DNA of 64,000 bases from Shimia sp047124445 (GTDB lineage Bacteria; Pseudomonadota; Alphaproteobacteria; Rhodobacterales; Rhodobacteraceae): NCBI RefSeq assembly GCF_047124445.1, contig NZ_CP138921.1:4154001-4218000 (forward strand), written 5' to 3'. How positions within the stretch are numbered: position 1 is the first letter of the stretch; each line of letters begins with the position of its first letter. The position numbers and the translations under genes were made by a program. This document shows positions 26,518-35,800 of the stretch, piece after piece. Under the pieces are notes generated by a model. It was given only the letters and a program-made list of their open reading frames with translations, was not told the DNA's origin and did no database searches.

Positions 26518-27867
26518 ATGTCACGTCACATCTCAACGAAACTACTGATGAGCACCGCGCTCACTGTTTGCCTGGCAGCAGCCGCGCAGGCGGACACCAT
26601 CCGCTTCTGGACAACCGAGGAACAGCCAGAACGCCTTGCAAAACAACAAGAAATGGCGGAGCAGTTCAAAGCGTCCAACGGCGTTACTGTTGAAGTCATT
26701 CCGGTCAGCGAAAGCGATCTCGGCACCCGTGCCACCGCGGCCTTTGCAGCCGGCGATTTGCCAGACGTGATCTACCACACGCTGCAATACGCACTGCCTT
26801 GGGCGGAAGCGGGCATTTTGGACACAGAAGCTGCGACAGAAATTGTTCAGGAACTGGGTGAAAAGACCTTTGCACCAGGTGCCGTGGCTATGGCGGATTT
26901 CAACGGCGAAACCGCATCCGTTCCGGTGGATGGATGGACCCAGATGGTGGTCTATCGCAAGGACCTGTTTGAAGCCAATGAGCTCGAAGCGCCGAACAGT
27001 TTTGACAACGTATTGGCTGCATTGGAAAAATTGCACAATCCGCCAGAGATGTACGGCTTCGTTGCTGCAACCAAGGTGGATGAAAACTTCATGAGCCAGG
27101 TGCTGGAGCACGTGTTCCTGGCGAACGGCGTGAGCCCGGTTGGTCCCGATGGGTTCCAGCCATTGGATGAGGCAGCCACCACCGAAGTTCTCAACTTCTA
27201 CAAGGCCATCTCCAAAGCCTCACCTCCCGGCGAGCTGTATTGGAAACAGTCGCGCGAGCTGTACTTCGCAGGCCAAGCGGCCATGATCATCTGGTCGCCG
27301 TTTATTCTCGACGAACTGGCCGGCCTGCGCGACAGCGCTCCGCCCACCATCAACGACGATCCAACCTCTGGCGAGCTGGCGTCTTTGACAGGCATCGTGA
27401 CCAACTTCTCCGGCCCATCTAATCCAGACGGCGCGGCATGGGGCGACGTTCGCTACTTCGGCATTACATCGGATGCTGACACCGATGCGGCCATGGATTT
27501 TGTGAAGTTCGCGATGGATGACGGCTACACGCAAACTTTGTCGATTGCACCAGAGGGCAAGTTCCCTGTCCGTCGCGGCACCTTGGAAAACGCCTCGGCC
27601 TTCTCCGACGCCTGGTCCAAATTGCCGGTTGGTGTAGATCGTAAAGCGCCCTTGGGCGACCTCTATGAGCAAGCGATGATTGATGAAATTGTCGGCGGTC
27701 TGGACGTTGCAAAACGCTGGGGCGTGACCGAGGGTCAGCTGTCTCTGGCGTCCAAAATGATCAACAGCCAAGCCATCAACCGGGTGGTGCGCCAATATAT
27801 CGATGACGAAATTGACGCCGCCGCTGCCGTTGCTGCGATGAACGACGAACTGTCGAAAATTCAGTAA
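26518..27867 (+). CDS. Sugar ABC transporter substrate-binding protein (AglE-like)
   Basis: A 449-residue family 1 extracellular solute-binding protein. The signal peptide (about 1-25, cleavage near AAAAQA) is followed by IRFWTTEEQPERLAKQQEM and the family pattern AFAAGDLPDVIYH. Aromatic residues (VDGWTQMVVYRKDLF, LYWKQSRELYFAGQAAM) line the presumed sugar site. The gene order regulator, binding protein, two permeases, hydrolase, ATPase matches the rhizobial agl alpha-glucoside locus. Ligand unknown; given the neighbouring hydrolase, a small glycoside such as a glucosylated compatible solute is plausible. GGGGAGGA precedes the ATG. Confidence 0.88.
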   Translation: MSRHISTKLLMSTALTVCLAAAAQADTIRFWTTEEQPERLAKQQEMAEQFKASNGVTVEVIPVSESDLGTRATAAFAAGDLPDVIYHTLQYALPWAEAGILDTEAATEIVQELGEKTFAPGAVAMADFNGETASVPVDGWTQMVVYRKDLFEANELEAPNSFDNVLAALEKLHNPPEMYGFVAATKVDENFMSQVLEHVFLANGVSPVGPDGFQPLDEAATTEVLNFYKAISKASPPGELYWKQSRELYFAGQAAMIIWSPFILDELAGLRDSAPPTINDDPTSGELASLTGIVTNFSGPSNPDGAAWGDVRYFGITSDADTDAAMDFVKFAMDDGYTQTLSIAPEGKFPVRRGTLENASAFSDAWSKLPVGVDRKAPLGDLYEQAMIDEIVGGLDVAKRWGVTEGQLSLASKMINSQAINRVVRQYIDDEIDAAAAVAAMNDELSKIQ

Positions 27868-27880
27868 CTTGGTTTGACCG

Positions 27881-27913
27881 TTGCGGCCTGCCTATCGTGC
27901 GGGTGGGCCGCAA
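27881..27913 (+). promoter_or_regulatory. Intercistronic stem-loop after binding-protein gene
   Basis: TTGCGGCC (27881-27888) pairs with GGCCGCAA (27906-27913), with further wobble pairs inside, and no T run. It resembles 3'-stabilising hairpins that raise binding-protein mRNA over permease mRNA. Confidence 0.55.
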
Positions 27914-27939
27914 TGAACACCACGTCTTAGAGGTTTCTC

Positions 27940-29175
27940 ATGTCTACGGCTCACCCGCCGACCGGCACGGGAGCACTGGCCAAACGCGAGGCGCGTTTGG
28001 CTTGGGGGCTCCTTGCGCCGACTGTGATCAGTGTCGCACTGGTCGTGGTTCTGCCATTGCTTGCGGTCATCTGGATCAGTTTCAAACCGTTCACCTTGTC
28101 GGACATGCGCCCGCCGGCACCAATCGTGCGCGAAAGCTTGCGTGGATCCGGGGATGATTTCCGCATCGAATACCGCATTCGCAATTCCTCTCAGGATGAG
28201 GCCATCAGTGGGGTCACGCTTGCAGATCGCATTCCGGACATGGTTACGTTGCGCGAAGCTGTTCCGGCGCCCTGTGTTCTGACCGGTCGCGATTTGTTTT
28301 GCGATTTTGGTGACATGGAAGCCGGTGCGCGAGAACGTTTGCGTCTGCCAGTGGACATTTCGGGCGATCCTGACGCGGCGGAGGCCGCGGTGGAAGACAG
28401 CGAGCCAGACGTCACCGGCGGCGGGAAGTCTGTCCTCACAAATGGTGGCTTGAGCCTGAAGAACTACGCGCAACTGTTTGACGGCGGAGAGTTCTGGACC
28501 GTCCTGTGGGTGACGTTGTTTTATACGGTGTTTGGCACAATTGGCGCGTTGCTGATGGGGTTGTTTGCGGCGCTGTTGCTGAACAAATCCTTCCGCGGCC
28601 AAGGCTTCATTCGCGGATTGTACCTCTTTCCCTATGTGGCTCCGGTCATTGCGGTCGCTTTCACGTGGGTGACGCTTTTCGATCCTTTCTCCGGGTCTGC
28701 CAATGCATTGCTTTTGCAAATGGGGGTGACCAACGAGGCCATAAACTTCTTTGGCGAGCGGCCTTTGGCGCTCATTATGGTCACGGTCTTTGAGATCTGG
28801 CGCTATTTCCCGCTCTCATTCCTTTTCATCCTAGCGCGCATGCAGTCGATTGACAGTTCGATGTATGAAGCCGCGGACATGGACGGTGCGTCGCCGTTTC
28901 AGAAATTCTGGCTACTCAGTCTGCCACAGCTCTTGGGCATCCTGTCAGTTCTTTTCTTGCTGCGCTTCATTTGGACGTTCAACAAGTTTGACGACATCTT
29001 CCTGCTGACCGGCGGCAACGCAGGTACGCGGACCCTAACCGTGAACGTCTATGAACAGGCCTTTGCCATTTCCAACATCGGTGCTGGCGCCGCGGTGGCC
29101 GTGGTGATCCTTCTGTGTCTGCTGTCTTTCTCCTTTGTCTTCTTCAAATTCATCAGCCGCGAGGAGGGCCTGTGA
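27940..29175 (+). CDS. Sugar ABC permease (AglF-like) with a periplasmic insert domain
   Basis: A 411-residue MalF-type permease. After the first membrane helix (about 20-48) comes an inserted segment (about 72-140) with the pattern YRIRNSSQDEAISGVTLADR, later CDFGDMEAGARERLRLPV, which resembles DUF11 surface-repeat domains and carries two cysteines (112 and 121). The permease core resumes at LSLKNYAQLF and contains the EAA loop YEAADMDGASPFQKFW. The insert would lie on the periplasmic face, where it could touch the binding protein or ligand. Its stop overlaps the next permease start. Confidence 0.87.
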   Translation: MSTAHPPTGTGALAKREARLAWGLLAPTVISVALVVVLPLLAVIWISFKPFTLSDMRPPAPIVRESLRGSGDDFRIEYRIRNSSQDEAISGVTLADRIPDMVTLREAVPAPCVLTGRDLFCDFGDMEAGARERLRLPVDISGDPDAAEAAVEDSEPDVTGGGKSVLTNGGLSLKNYAQLFDGGEFWTVLWVTLFYTVFGTIGALLMGLFAALLLNKSFRGQGFIRGLYLFPYVAPVIAVAFTWVTLFDPFSGSANALLLQMGVTNEAINFFGERPLALIMVTVFEIWRYFPLSFLFILARMQSIDSSMYEAADMDGASPFQKFWLLSLPQLLGILSVLFLLRFIWTFNKFDDIFLLTGGNAGTRTLTVNVYEQAFAISNIGAGAAVAVVILLCLLSFSFVFFKFISREEGL

Positions 29176-30377
29176 TGCGCAATGGTTTTGTCATTGGCCC
29201 AGTCTTGGGCGCGCTGTGGATGATTGTGATGGCGACCACCATCGCCGTGGCCATGAGCTTCGCGACTGGGTCTGCATTTAGACCACAAATCCTTTGGTGT
29301 TTGATTTGGGGGGCGGCCGCAGGTGTTGCTTATGTTCGTTTGCCCAAGGTTGGTCCGCAAGTCGGTGTGACAGCAGTGGTCGCAGCGCTGTGCCTCTTGC
29401 CGATTGGTGTAATGCGGATTGGCGAGGGCGTATCAGGATCGGCACAGGTTGTTGCCCTGTTGTTGCTCGGTTGTGGCGTGCACTTCGGTCTGGCCAAGAT
29501 CTTGAAAGAGCTGCCTTTTGGCGCGCTCACCCGGCATGAATACGAAGAGGCGATTATTCGGTTCCTCACCGGTTTCGGTTACATTTTCTTCACCGCCATT
29601 GTGGTGATCCCGTTCTACGTCATGGTGATGACCAGCCTGAAATCGCAGCAGGCGCTGCTGCAAAACCCGCTCGATTTCTCGATTGAGATCAGCAAGGGCT
29701 TTGGGTTGTTCCGCAGCTATGTGGAACTGTTCCGCGACTTCAATTTTGGCACCTATATGTGGACATCGTTCTTCGTGTCTGTGCTGACAGTGTTCATCAC
29801 CTTGGCCTTTAGCGTGCCTGGGGCCTATGCCGTAGCGCGGTTCCGTTTCAAAGGACAAAAGGCGTTTTCGCGTTCTATCCTGTTGATTTACATGGTGCCG
29901 ATGATCGTCTTGGCGCTTCCGATCTACATTGCGTTTTCGATGACCGGCCTGCGCAACTCGATCCTTGGTATCGTGCTGATCTATCCGGTCACGACCATTC
30001 CGGTAGCGCTCTACATGTTGCAGGGCTACTTCCGTGGGTTGCCAACCGAGGTCGAAGAAGCCGGGCTTATGGACGGGTTGTCGCGGCTGGCTGTGATTTG
30101 GAAAATCACCTTGCCGCTGAGCCTCCCGGCGTTGGCCTCTGTGTCGCTCTACGTCTTTATGATCGCCTGGAACGAATTTCTGCTCGCGTTCATGCTGCTC
30201 GATGACCCTTCCAAGTTCACGCTCACCCGTGGGGTGGCGATGCTCAACTCTTCCGAAATTCCAAGACAACACCTGATGGCGGGCGCGGTGATCGCAACGG
30301 TGCCGATTATGGTGCTGTTCCTTGGACTTGAACGTTTCATGACCAAAGGCCTCACCGCAGGCTCAGTCAAAGGATAA
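29175..30377 (+). CDS. Sugar ABC permease (AglG-like) with N-terminal membrane extension
   Basis: A 400-residue MalG-type permease. The EAA motif EEAGLMDGLSRLAVIW near residue 295 contacts the ATPase. The N-terminal 130 residues add about four extra hydrophobic helices (ALWMIVMATTIAVAMSF, ILWCLIWGAAAGVAY and others) before the usual first permease helix at FGYIFFTAIVVIPFY. AGGAGG precedes the ATG at 29175, which overlaps the upstream stop; longer frames to 29115 lie inside the first permease gene. It pairs with the AglF-like protein. Confidence 0.88.
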   Translation: MRNGFVIGPVLGALWMIVMATTIAVAMSFATGSAFRPQILWCLIWGAAAGVAYVRLPKVGPQVGVTAVVAALCLLPIGVMRIGEGVSGSAQVVALLLLGCGVHFGLAKILKELPFGALTRHEYEEAIIRFLTGFGYIFFTAIVVIPFYVMVMTSLKSQQALLQNPLDFSIEISKGFGLFRSYVELFRDFNFGTYMWTSFFVSVLTVFITLAFSVPGAYAVARFRFKGQKAFSRSILLIYMVPMIVLALPIYIAFSMTGLRNSILGIVLIYPVTTIPVALYMLQGYFRGLPTEVEEAGLMDGLSRLAVIWKITLPLSLPALASVSLYVFMIAWNEFLLAFMLLDDPSKFTLTRGVAMLNSSEIPRQHLMAGAVIATVPIMVLFLGLERFMTKGLTAGSVKG

Positions 30378-30381
30378 GAAA

Positions 30382-31626
30382 ATGACATCTTCTCAGGATA
30401 TTAGTGCCGAAGCGAAACAGGTCCTGATCACCAATGATCGTGGCGGATACACGGTGCCGACGGCTGGGTTGTATCCGTATCAGTGGAACTGGGACAGCGC
30501 CGTGGCCGCACTTGGTTTTGCGCAGTTTGATGTGGACCGCGCGTGGGTAGAGATCGAGACCTTGTTCCAAGGTCAATGGGATGACGGCATGGTGCCACAC
30601 ATCTTGTTCCACAAGAGTGATCCGGGGTATTTCCCAGGACCGGACGTTTGGGGCTGCGAGGGCCCAATTCCGTCGTCCGGGATCATTCAGCCGCCAATTG
30701 CCGCCACTATGGCGCGCCTGATCTGGGCACAGGATGAAGAAGCGGGACGCGCGCGTATTGAGACGCTCTATCCGAAGATGCTGAAATGGCACAGCTGGAT
30801 CATGCGCTGGCGGTTGCACCGAGGCGCGGTCTGTACCACCCACCCGTGGGAAACGGGGCGGGACAATGCACCCGATTGGGACAACACCATGCAGCGCATG
30901 GATGCCTCGGATGTGGGCGAATACACCCGGCGTGACACACAACATGTGGACAGCGCCGACCGTCCAACAAAATTTGACTACGACCGCTACATCAAATTGG
31001 TGCAGATTGGCCGTCGGTTGAAGTGGGATCAGGCCGCGATGCTGGCCGAGAGCCCCTTCCGTGTTGCTGATCCTACCATGACTTTCACGACGTTGCGTGC
31101 CGCCCGCGATCTGCGCGCGGTGGGGCAATCTTTGGGCGCGGATACTGCAACACTTGAGGCGGACATTAAGCGGCTGGAAGCAGGCGCGGCAACCCTGTGG
31201 AACCCGGCGCTGGGCAGCTATGACAGCCGCGATGTGTTGAGTGGCGAATGGGCCGGATGTGTGTCCAATGCGTCCTATTTGTGTTGGTTCGCGGGGGTCG
31301 AAAACAAGGACATGTTGGCGCGGTTGCGGGCTGTGATGGAGCGGGTGACCTACCCGGTGCCGAGCAATGATCCGGAGGCGGACACTTTTGATGCACGGCG
31401 CTACTGGCGTGGTCCGACATGGGCGATTGTGAACATGCTGATTGGCATGGGGCTCGCAGATATGGGGCACGAAGATGAGGCCAAAACACTGGCCAAAAAG
31501 ACCGGCGATTTGATCGAGGAACACGGATTTGCTGAATATTTTGATCCATTTACCGGCAGCGCGGCAGGCGGGGGGACCTTCACCTGGACCGCGGCTGTGT
31601 GGCTTGCGTGGGCGGGAGGAAACTGA
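30382..31626 (+). CDS. GH63-like glycoside hydrolase (mannosyl/glucosylglycerate hydrolase type)
   Basis: A 414-residue cytoplasmic (alpha/alpha)6-barrel-type hydrolase. It opens with YPYQWNWDSAVAALGFAQFD and GQWDDGMVPHILFHK, typical of GH63/GH37-related mannosylglycerate or glucosylglycerate hydrolases. Candidate catalytic acid is Asp161 in WETGRDNAPDWD; candidate base is Glu385 in AEYFDPFTG, before the TFTWTAAVWL end motif. No signal peptide, so it cleaves substrate after import. Classical agl loci carry a GH13 alpha-glucosidase in this slot, so the substrate here is probably different; trehalose or another small glycoside is also possible. Confidence 0.82.
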   Translation: MTSSQDISAEAKQVLITNDRGGYTVPTAGLYPYQWNWDSAVAALGFAQFDVDRAWVEIETLFQGQWDDGMVPHILFHKSDPGYFPGPDVWGCEGPIPSSGIIQPPIAATMARLIWAQDEEAGRARIETLYPKMLKWHSWIMRWRLHRGAVCTTHPWETGRDNAPDWDNTMQRMDASDVGEYTRRDTQHVDSADRPTKFDYDRYIKLVQIGRRLKWDQAAMLAESPFRVADPTMTFTTLRAARDLRAVGQSLGADTATLEADIKRLEAGAATLWNPALGSYDSRDVLSGEWAGCVSNASYLCWFAGVENKDMLARLRAVMERVTYPVPSNDPEADTFDARRYWRGPTWAIVNMLIGMGLADMGHEDEAKTLAKKTGDLIEEHGFAEYFDPFTGSAAGGGTFTWTAAVWLAWAGGN

Positions 31627-32687
31627 TGGGCGCGATATCACTCAAAGCGGTTGAGAAGTGGTTTGGATCCGCGCAGGTCATCAAAGGTGTGGACCTTGAT
31701 ATTCAGGACGGCGAGTTTGTTGTTTTTGTGGGGCCGTCCGGCTGTGGCAAGTCGACTTTGCTGCGCATGATTGGCGGGTTGGAAGACATATCTCGCGGGG
31801 CGATTGAGATCGATGGCAACGACGTCACCGACCATCCGCCAAGCAAACGTGGGTTGACGATGGTGTTTCAATCCTACGCGCTGTATCCGCATTTGACAGT
31901 GGCGGAGAATATGGGTTTTTCCCTGAAAGTAGCAGGGGTTAAGAAAGACGAGATCGACCGGCAGGTGGCGCAGGCGGCGGAGGTTTTGAAACTCACCGAG
32001 TATCTGGATCGGCGGCCGAAGGACCTGTCCGGGGGGCAGCGGCAGCGGGTGGCGATTGGACGCTCGATTGTGCGCGATCCGACGGCGTTTTTGTTTGATG
32101 AACCGCTGTCCAATCTGGACGCCGCGCTGCGGGTTGAGACGCGTTATGAGATTGCCAAGCTGCATCAGGATCTGAAGCGCACGATGATCTATGTGACGCA
32201 TGATCAGGTCGAGGCGATGACTCTGGCGGATCGGATTGTGGTGCTGGAATTTGGCACCATTGCGCAGGTGGGAACGCCGCGGCAACTCTATGAAAAACCA
32301 GCGAATCTATTTGTGGCGCAGTTCATTGGCAGTCCGAAGATGAACATCTTGGACTGCGCGGCGAACGCGGGAGATGCGCAGTATCAATTAAGCGTTGGGG
32401 GCAATGGAGCCTTTGGGCTCAATGGGGTTGCCAGCAAGGTTGGGGTGCGGCCGGAACACATTCGGACTTGCGCGGTTGGCGCGGGGCAATGTGACGGAAA
32501 AATCGAGGTTATTGAGTACCTTGGCGCGGATACCTTCCTGATTGTTGATGTTGGTCAGGACGACAAGGTTGTGGTGCGTGTGGACGGGGATCAGGAGGCC
32601 TTCACCGAAGGTGATGCCGTGGGATTGGCTTTCCCCGAAGAGCGCACACATTTCTTTGACAAAGACGGGCTGCGGCTTGGGGGGTAA
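31626..32687 (+). CDS. Sugar ABC transporter ATPase (UgpC/MalK-like)
   Basis: A 353-residue ATPase of the carbohydrate-uptake type 1 group. Walker A GPSGCGKST, signature LSGGQRQRVAIGRSI, Walker B FLFDEPLSNLDAALR and switch His in YVTHDQVEAMTLADR are intact. A C-terminal TOBE-type regulatory domain follows (VGVRPEHIRTC). The ATG overlaps the hydrolase stop by one base; a longer frame to 31599 lies within that gene. It drives the AglF/AglG-like permeases. It is the last gene of the locus and is followed by the 40 bp repeat element and a terminator. Confidence 0.92.
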   Translation: MGAISLKAVEKWFGSAQVIKGVDLDIQDGEFVVFVGPSGCGKSTLLRMIGGLEDISRGAIEIDGNDVTDHPPSKRGLTMVFQSYALYPHLTVAENMGFSLKVAGVKKDEIDRQVAQAAEVLKLTEYLDRRPKDLSGGQRQRVAIGRSIVRDPTAFLFDEPLSNLDAALRVETRYEIAKLHQDLKRTMIYVTHDQVEAMTLADRIVVLEFGTIAQVGTPRQLYEKPANLFVAQFIGSPKMNILDCAANAGDAQYQLSVGGNGAFGLNGVASKVGVRPEHIRTCAVGAGQCDGKIEVIEYLGADTFLIVDVGQDDKVVVRVDGDQEAFTEGDAVGLAFPEERTHFFDKDGLRLGG

Positions 32688-32714
32688 CGGGTAACCTTTG
32701 GCGATTTTGCACGC

Positions 32715-32754
32715 CGGTATTCTGTCGGTATTGCGACTGTTTCGCGGAGGTGCG
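32715..32754 (+). repeat. 40 bp repeat element, copy B
   Basis: This copy begins CGGTATTCTGTCGGTATTGC and ends CGGAGGTGCG. It differs from copy A (24926-24965, opposite strand) at four transitions only, and is likewise followed by GTTAAC and a GC-rich terminator hairpin. It lies 27 bp after the last gene of the sugar locus. Confidence 0.75.
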
Positions 32755-32777
32755 AGTTTTTGTTAACTGATGTCTTA

Positions 32778-32812
32778 ACAAGGCCCGTAGCGGGGAGTGC
32801 TGCGGGCCTTGT
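32778..32812. terminator. Bidirectional terminator hairpin
   Basis: ACAAGGCCCG (32778-32787) pairs perfectly with CGGGCCTTGT (32803-32812) around a 15-base loop. It sits between the convergent ABC ATPase and RTX genes and could end both transcripts, although T runs are short. Confidence 0.65.
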
Positions 32813-32817
32813 GGGTG

Positions 32818-35800
32818 TCAGGCAAAGGCGCGTTTTGGCTCAAACAGCGCGGCGGTGTCACGCGACAGGTCGCGGCGTTTGAGGAACCTTCGGGCGGTGG
32901 GGCCATAGGTGGCCGCGCCTGTGCCGGTCAGAAGCGCCGGGAAGAGATGGGCTATCTCGCGCTGCTCTGCCGTGCCAAGGGCGCCCATCGCCATGGGGCC
33001 GGGGTAGAAGCTTTCCGATGGGGCGCCGTCGGCAATGATGACCTCGTGGCGCTCAAACATCAGGTGATAGTAAGTCACCTCACGCACGCCCTGCGCAATG
33101 CGGAAACCGGGGCCGCCGTTGCGGGCCAAGTGAATGGCGCGGGCCAACTGCGGTGTGTCGCCGTCTTGCGTGGTCATCATGCCGTGCTGTGGCGAGACCA
33201 GCATGTCGCGGGTGTTGCCAAGCGCCCCCTCGCGGATGAACACGGGCCGCAGTTTCGGGAAGGCTCGCAGGTCCGCTTGTGTCAGATGGCGTTTGCCAAT
33301 CCACACAATGGGCTGCGGGCCATGATCCAACGTCTGCACCTTGTCGCCCACGCGCAGATGCTCGATCGGCACCGTGCCATTGGGCGTGGTGATCATCGCA
33401 CCTGTGGAGAAGCAAGGGATGCCCATGGCGTTGAGCATGGGTTTGTCGAGGATCTCGTGATCGATCCCCATGAGACGCACACCTTCGCCGTTGGGGAAGC
33501 TGAGCACCGCGTTGCCGTAGCCATCATCGCTGACCACAACGTCGTTGACGGTGACCGGCTGGCCATCTGCGTTGTGCAGCTCGGACACGTCGAGTTGGTC
33601 GAACTCTTCGCCGCCGATCCGGAAGTCGGCAATTTTGTCAAAGCCACCGTCATCTTCGAGCACAAAGGTGTCATTGTCGTCGCCGCCGGCGAGGTAGTCG
33701 TTGCCAGCGCCACCAACCAGGGTGTCGGAGCCTTCTTTGCCGATTAGGTTATCGGCGTCCGCGCCGCCGAGCATCAGGTCATCGCCTGTGCCCCCTAGCA
33801 GATTGTCCTGTCCGGCTCCGCCAATCAGCGTGTCGTTGCCAGCCCCGCCTTCCAGGGTGTCGTTGCCTTCGCCGCCGGTGACGCTGTCGTTGCCTGCGCC
33901 CGCGTCAACGGAATCGTCCCCGCTGGAGCCGATGACCGTGTCGTCCCCGTCTCCGGTGACAAAGGTGGCGCCGTCGCTGGCGGCGGAGGCGTCGATGTGG
34001 TCGGCGTTGTCGGTGGTGTGGATTTCCTCGACACTGCTGAAGGAGCCGCTGACCCCGCCGGTTTCAAAGGTACCCGCGGAGTCGCCAGTGTAGGTTACCG
34101 TGGCGCCGGTGGCATAGTCCCCCGCGTCGATGGAGAGGGTGTCGTGCATGGCGCCGCCGTCGATGGTCACTGTATTGGCAGAGGCCTCCTCTTTGGGGGC
34201 GTCTTCGCCAGGCATCACGGCTGGTTCCAGCTCGCCCTCTGGCGCGTCATCTTCTGGCGGCGGGTCATAAACGTCGATCTCGCCAATCTCGGCAATCGCG
34301 GGTTTGACTTCGCCAAATCCGCCGAGGTCCAGGACGGCAGGTTCCAAGACATCGCCATTGTCTGCGTCGGCTGTGGCGTAGACATTGAACAGATCGTTGC
34401 CGTCCCCGCCGTGCAACTCGTCGTTGCCGGAGCCGCCGGTGATGGTGTCGTCGCCCTCGTCGCCGTAGATGGTGTCATCACCGGTGCCACCGTCCAAAAA
34501 GTCATTGCCTTCCTCGCCAACAAGCTCGTCGTTGCCTGCGCCACCGTCGATGCTGTCATCGCCGGTGCCCGCCCAGACCTCGTCATCGCCGCTGCTGCCA
34601 AAGAAGGTGTCGTTGCCACTGCGCAAGGAGGCGAGCTCTCCACCGGTTGATGCGCTGGCGTCGATGTAATCATCGTTGGAGGTGGTGTTGAGCATTTCCA
34701 CATTGGCAAAATCGCCCGAGGCTTTCTCCAAGGTGTAGGAGCCCGCGTTGTCACCAGTATAGGTGACGTTTACGCCGGCGTTCGAGGCGTCCGCGGTGAA
34801 GTAGATTTCATCCCACCAGCCTTCGCCGTCGACATTTGTGACGTCGTCGGATGTGTCGATATAGAAGTTGTCGTTGCCGCTGCCGCCGGACAGCTCATCA
34901 TTGCCACTGCCGCCATAGATGTTGTCGCTGCCGTCGCCGCCATCGATGGTGTCGTTGCCGTCGCCCCCGTAGATGTAGCTGTCGCCGCTGCCGCCAATGA
35001 TGGAATCGTCGCCGCCAAAGCCTTCGAGCGTCTGGAAGGTGGTCACGTTGGTGGCGTCGATGGTGTCGCCAAAGCTGGTGCCGGCGATGTGTTCAATGCC
35101 GTCAAAGCTGCCGGAGCCATCGGTGCCTTGGAAATCATAGGTGCCGGATTTGTCGCCGGTGAAGGTGACGTTCACACCGTCTGTGGAGGTGGAGTTGGAG
35201 AAGCCCACCAGATCCCAGCCGCTGGCGTCGTCGCCGCCGTCGATGACCGCGTTGTGCTGACTGTCGGTCACCCACACCTGATCGGAGCCGTCGCCGCCGA
35301 TGAACGTGTCGTCGCCGCCCGCGCCATACATGGTGTCATCGCCGGTCCCGCCGACGATCTGGTCGTTGCCGCCGCCGCCGATGATGACGTCATTGCCTGC
35401 GCCGCCGTCGAGGGCGTTGTTGCCGGACCCGGTGGTCCAGAGGCCAATCTGGTCATTGCCTTCGCCGCCAGAGATGGTGTCGTTGCCATCGCCAAAGACA
35501 ATGGTGTCGTCACCACCGCCCGCGGTGATATTGTCGTCACCGGTCCCGCTGTAAATATCGAGGTCGGTGTCGTGGATCACGTCCGCGTCGTCGGTGCCGG
35601 TGATGGTGTCGCTGGCACGGGTGCCGTCAATGTCTTCGGTGAAGCTGGCAATATAGCCGAGGCTGTCACCCGGATTGAAGTTTGTATCGTCGGGTACAAA
35701 ATAGGCCTGGCCGTCTTGCACATAGAAACTGCCACTGACTGTTCCCTGTTCTGGGAAAGTCACGGACCCTGTGCCAACGGGCATGTCATGTTGTGTGAAG

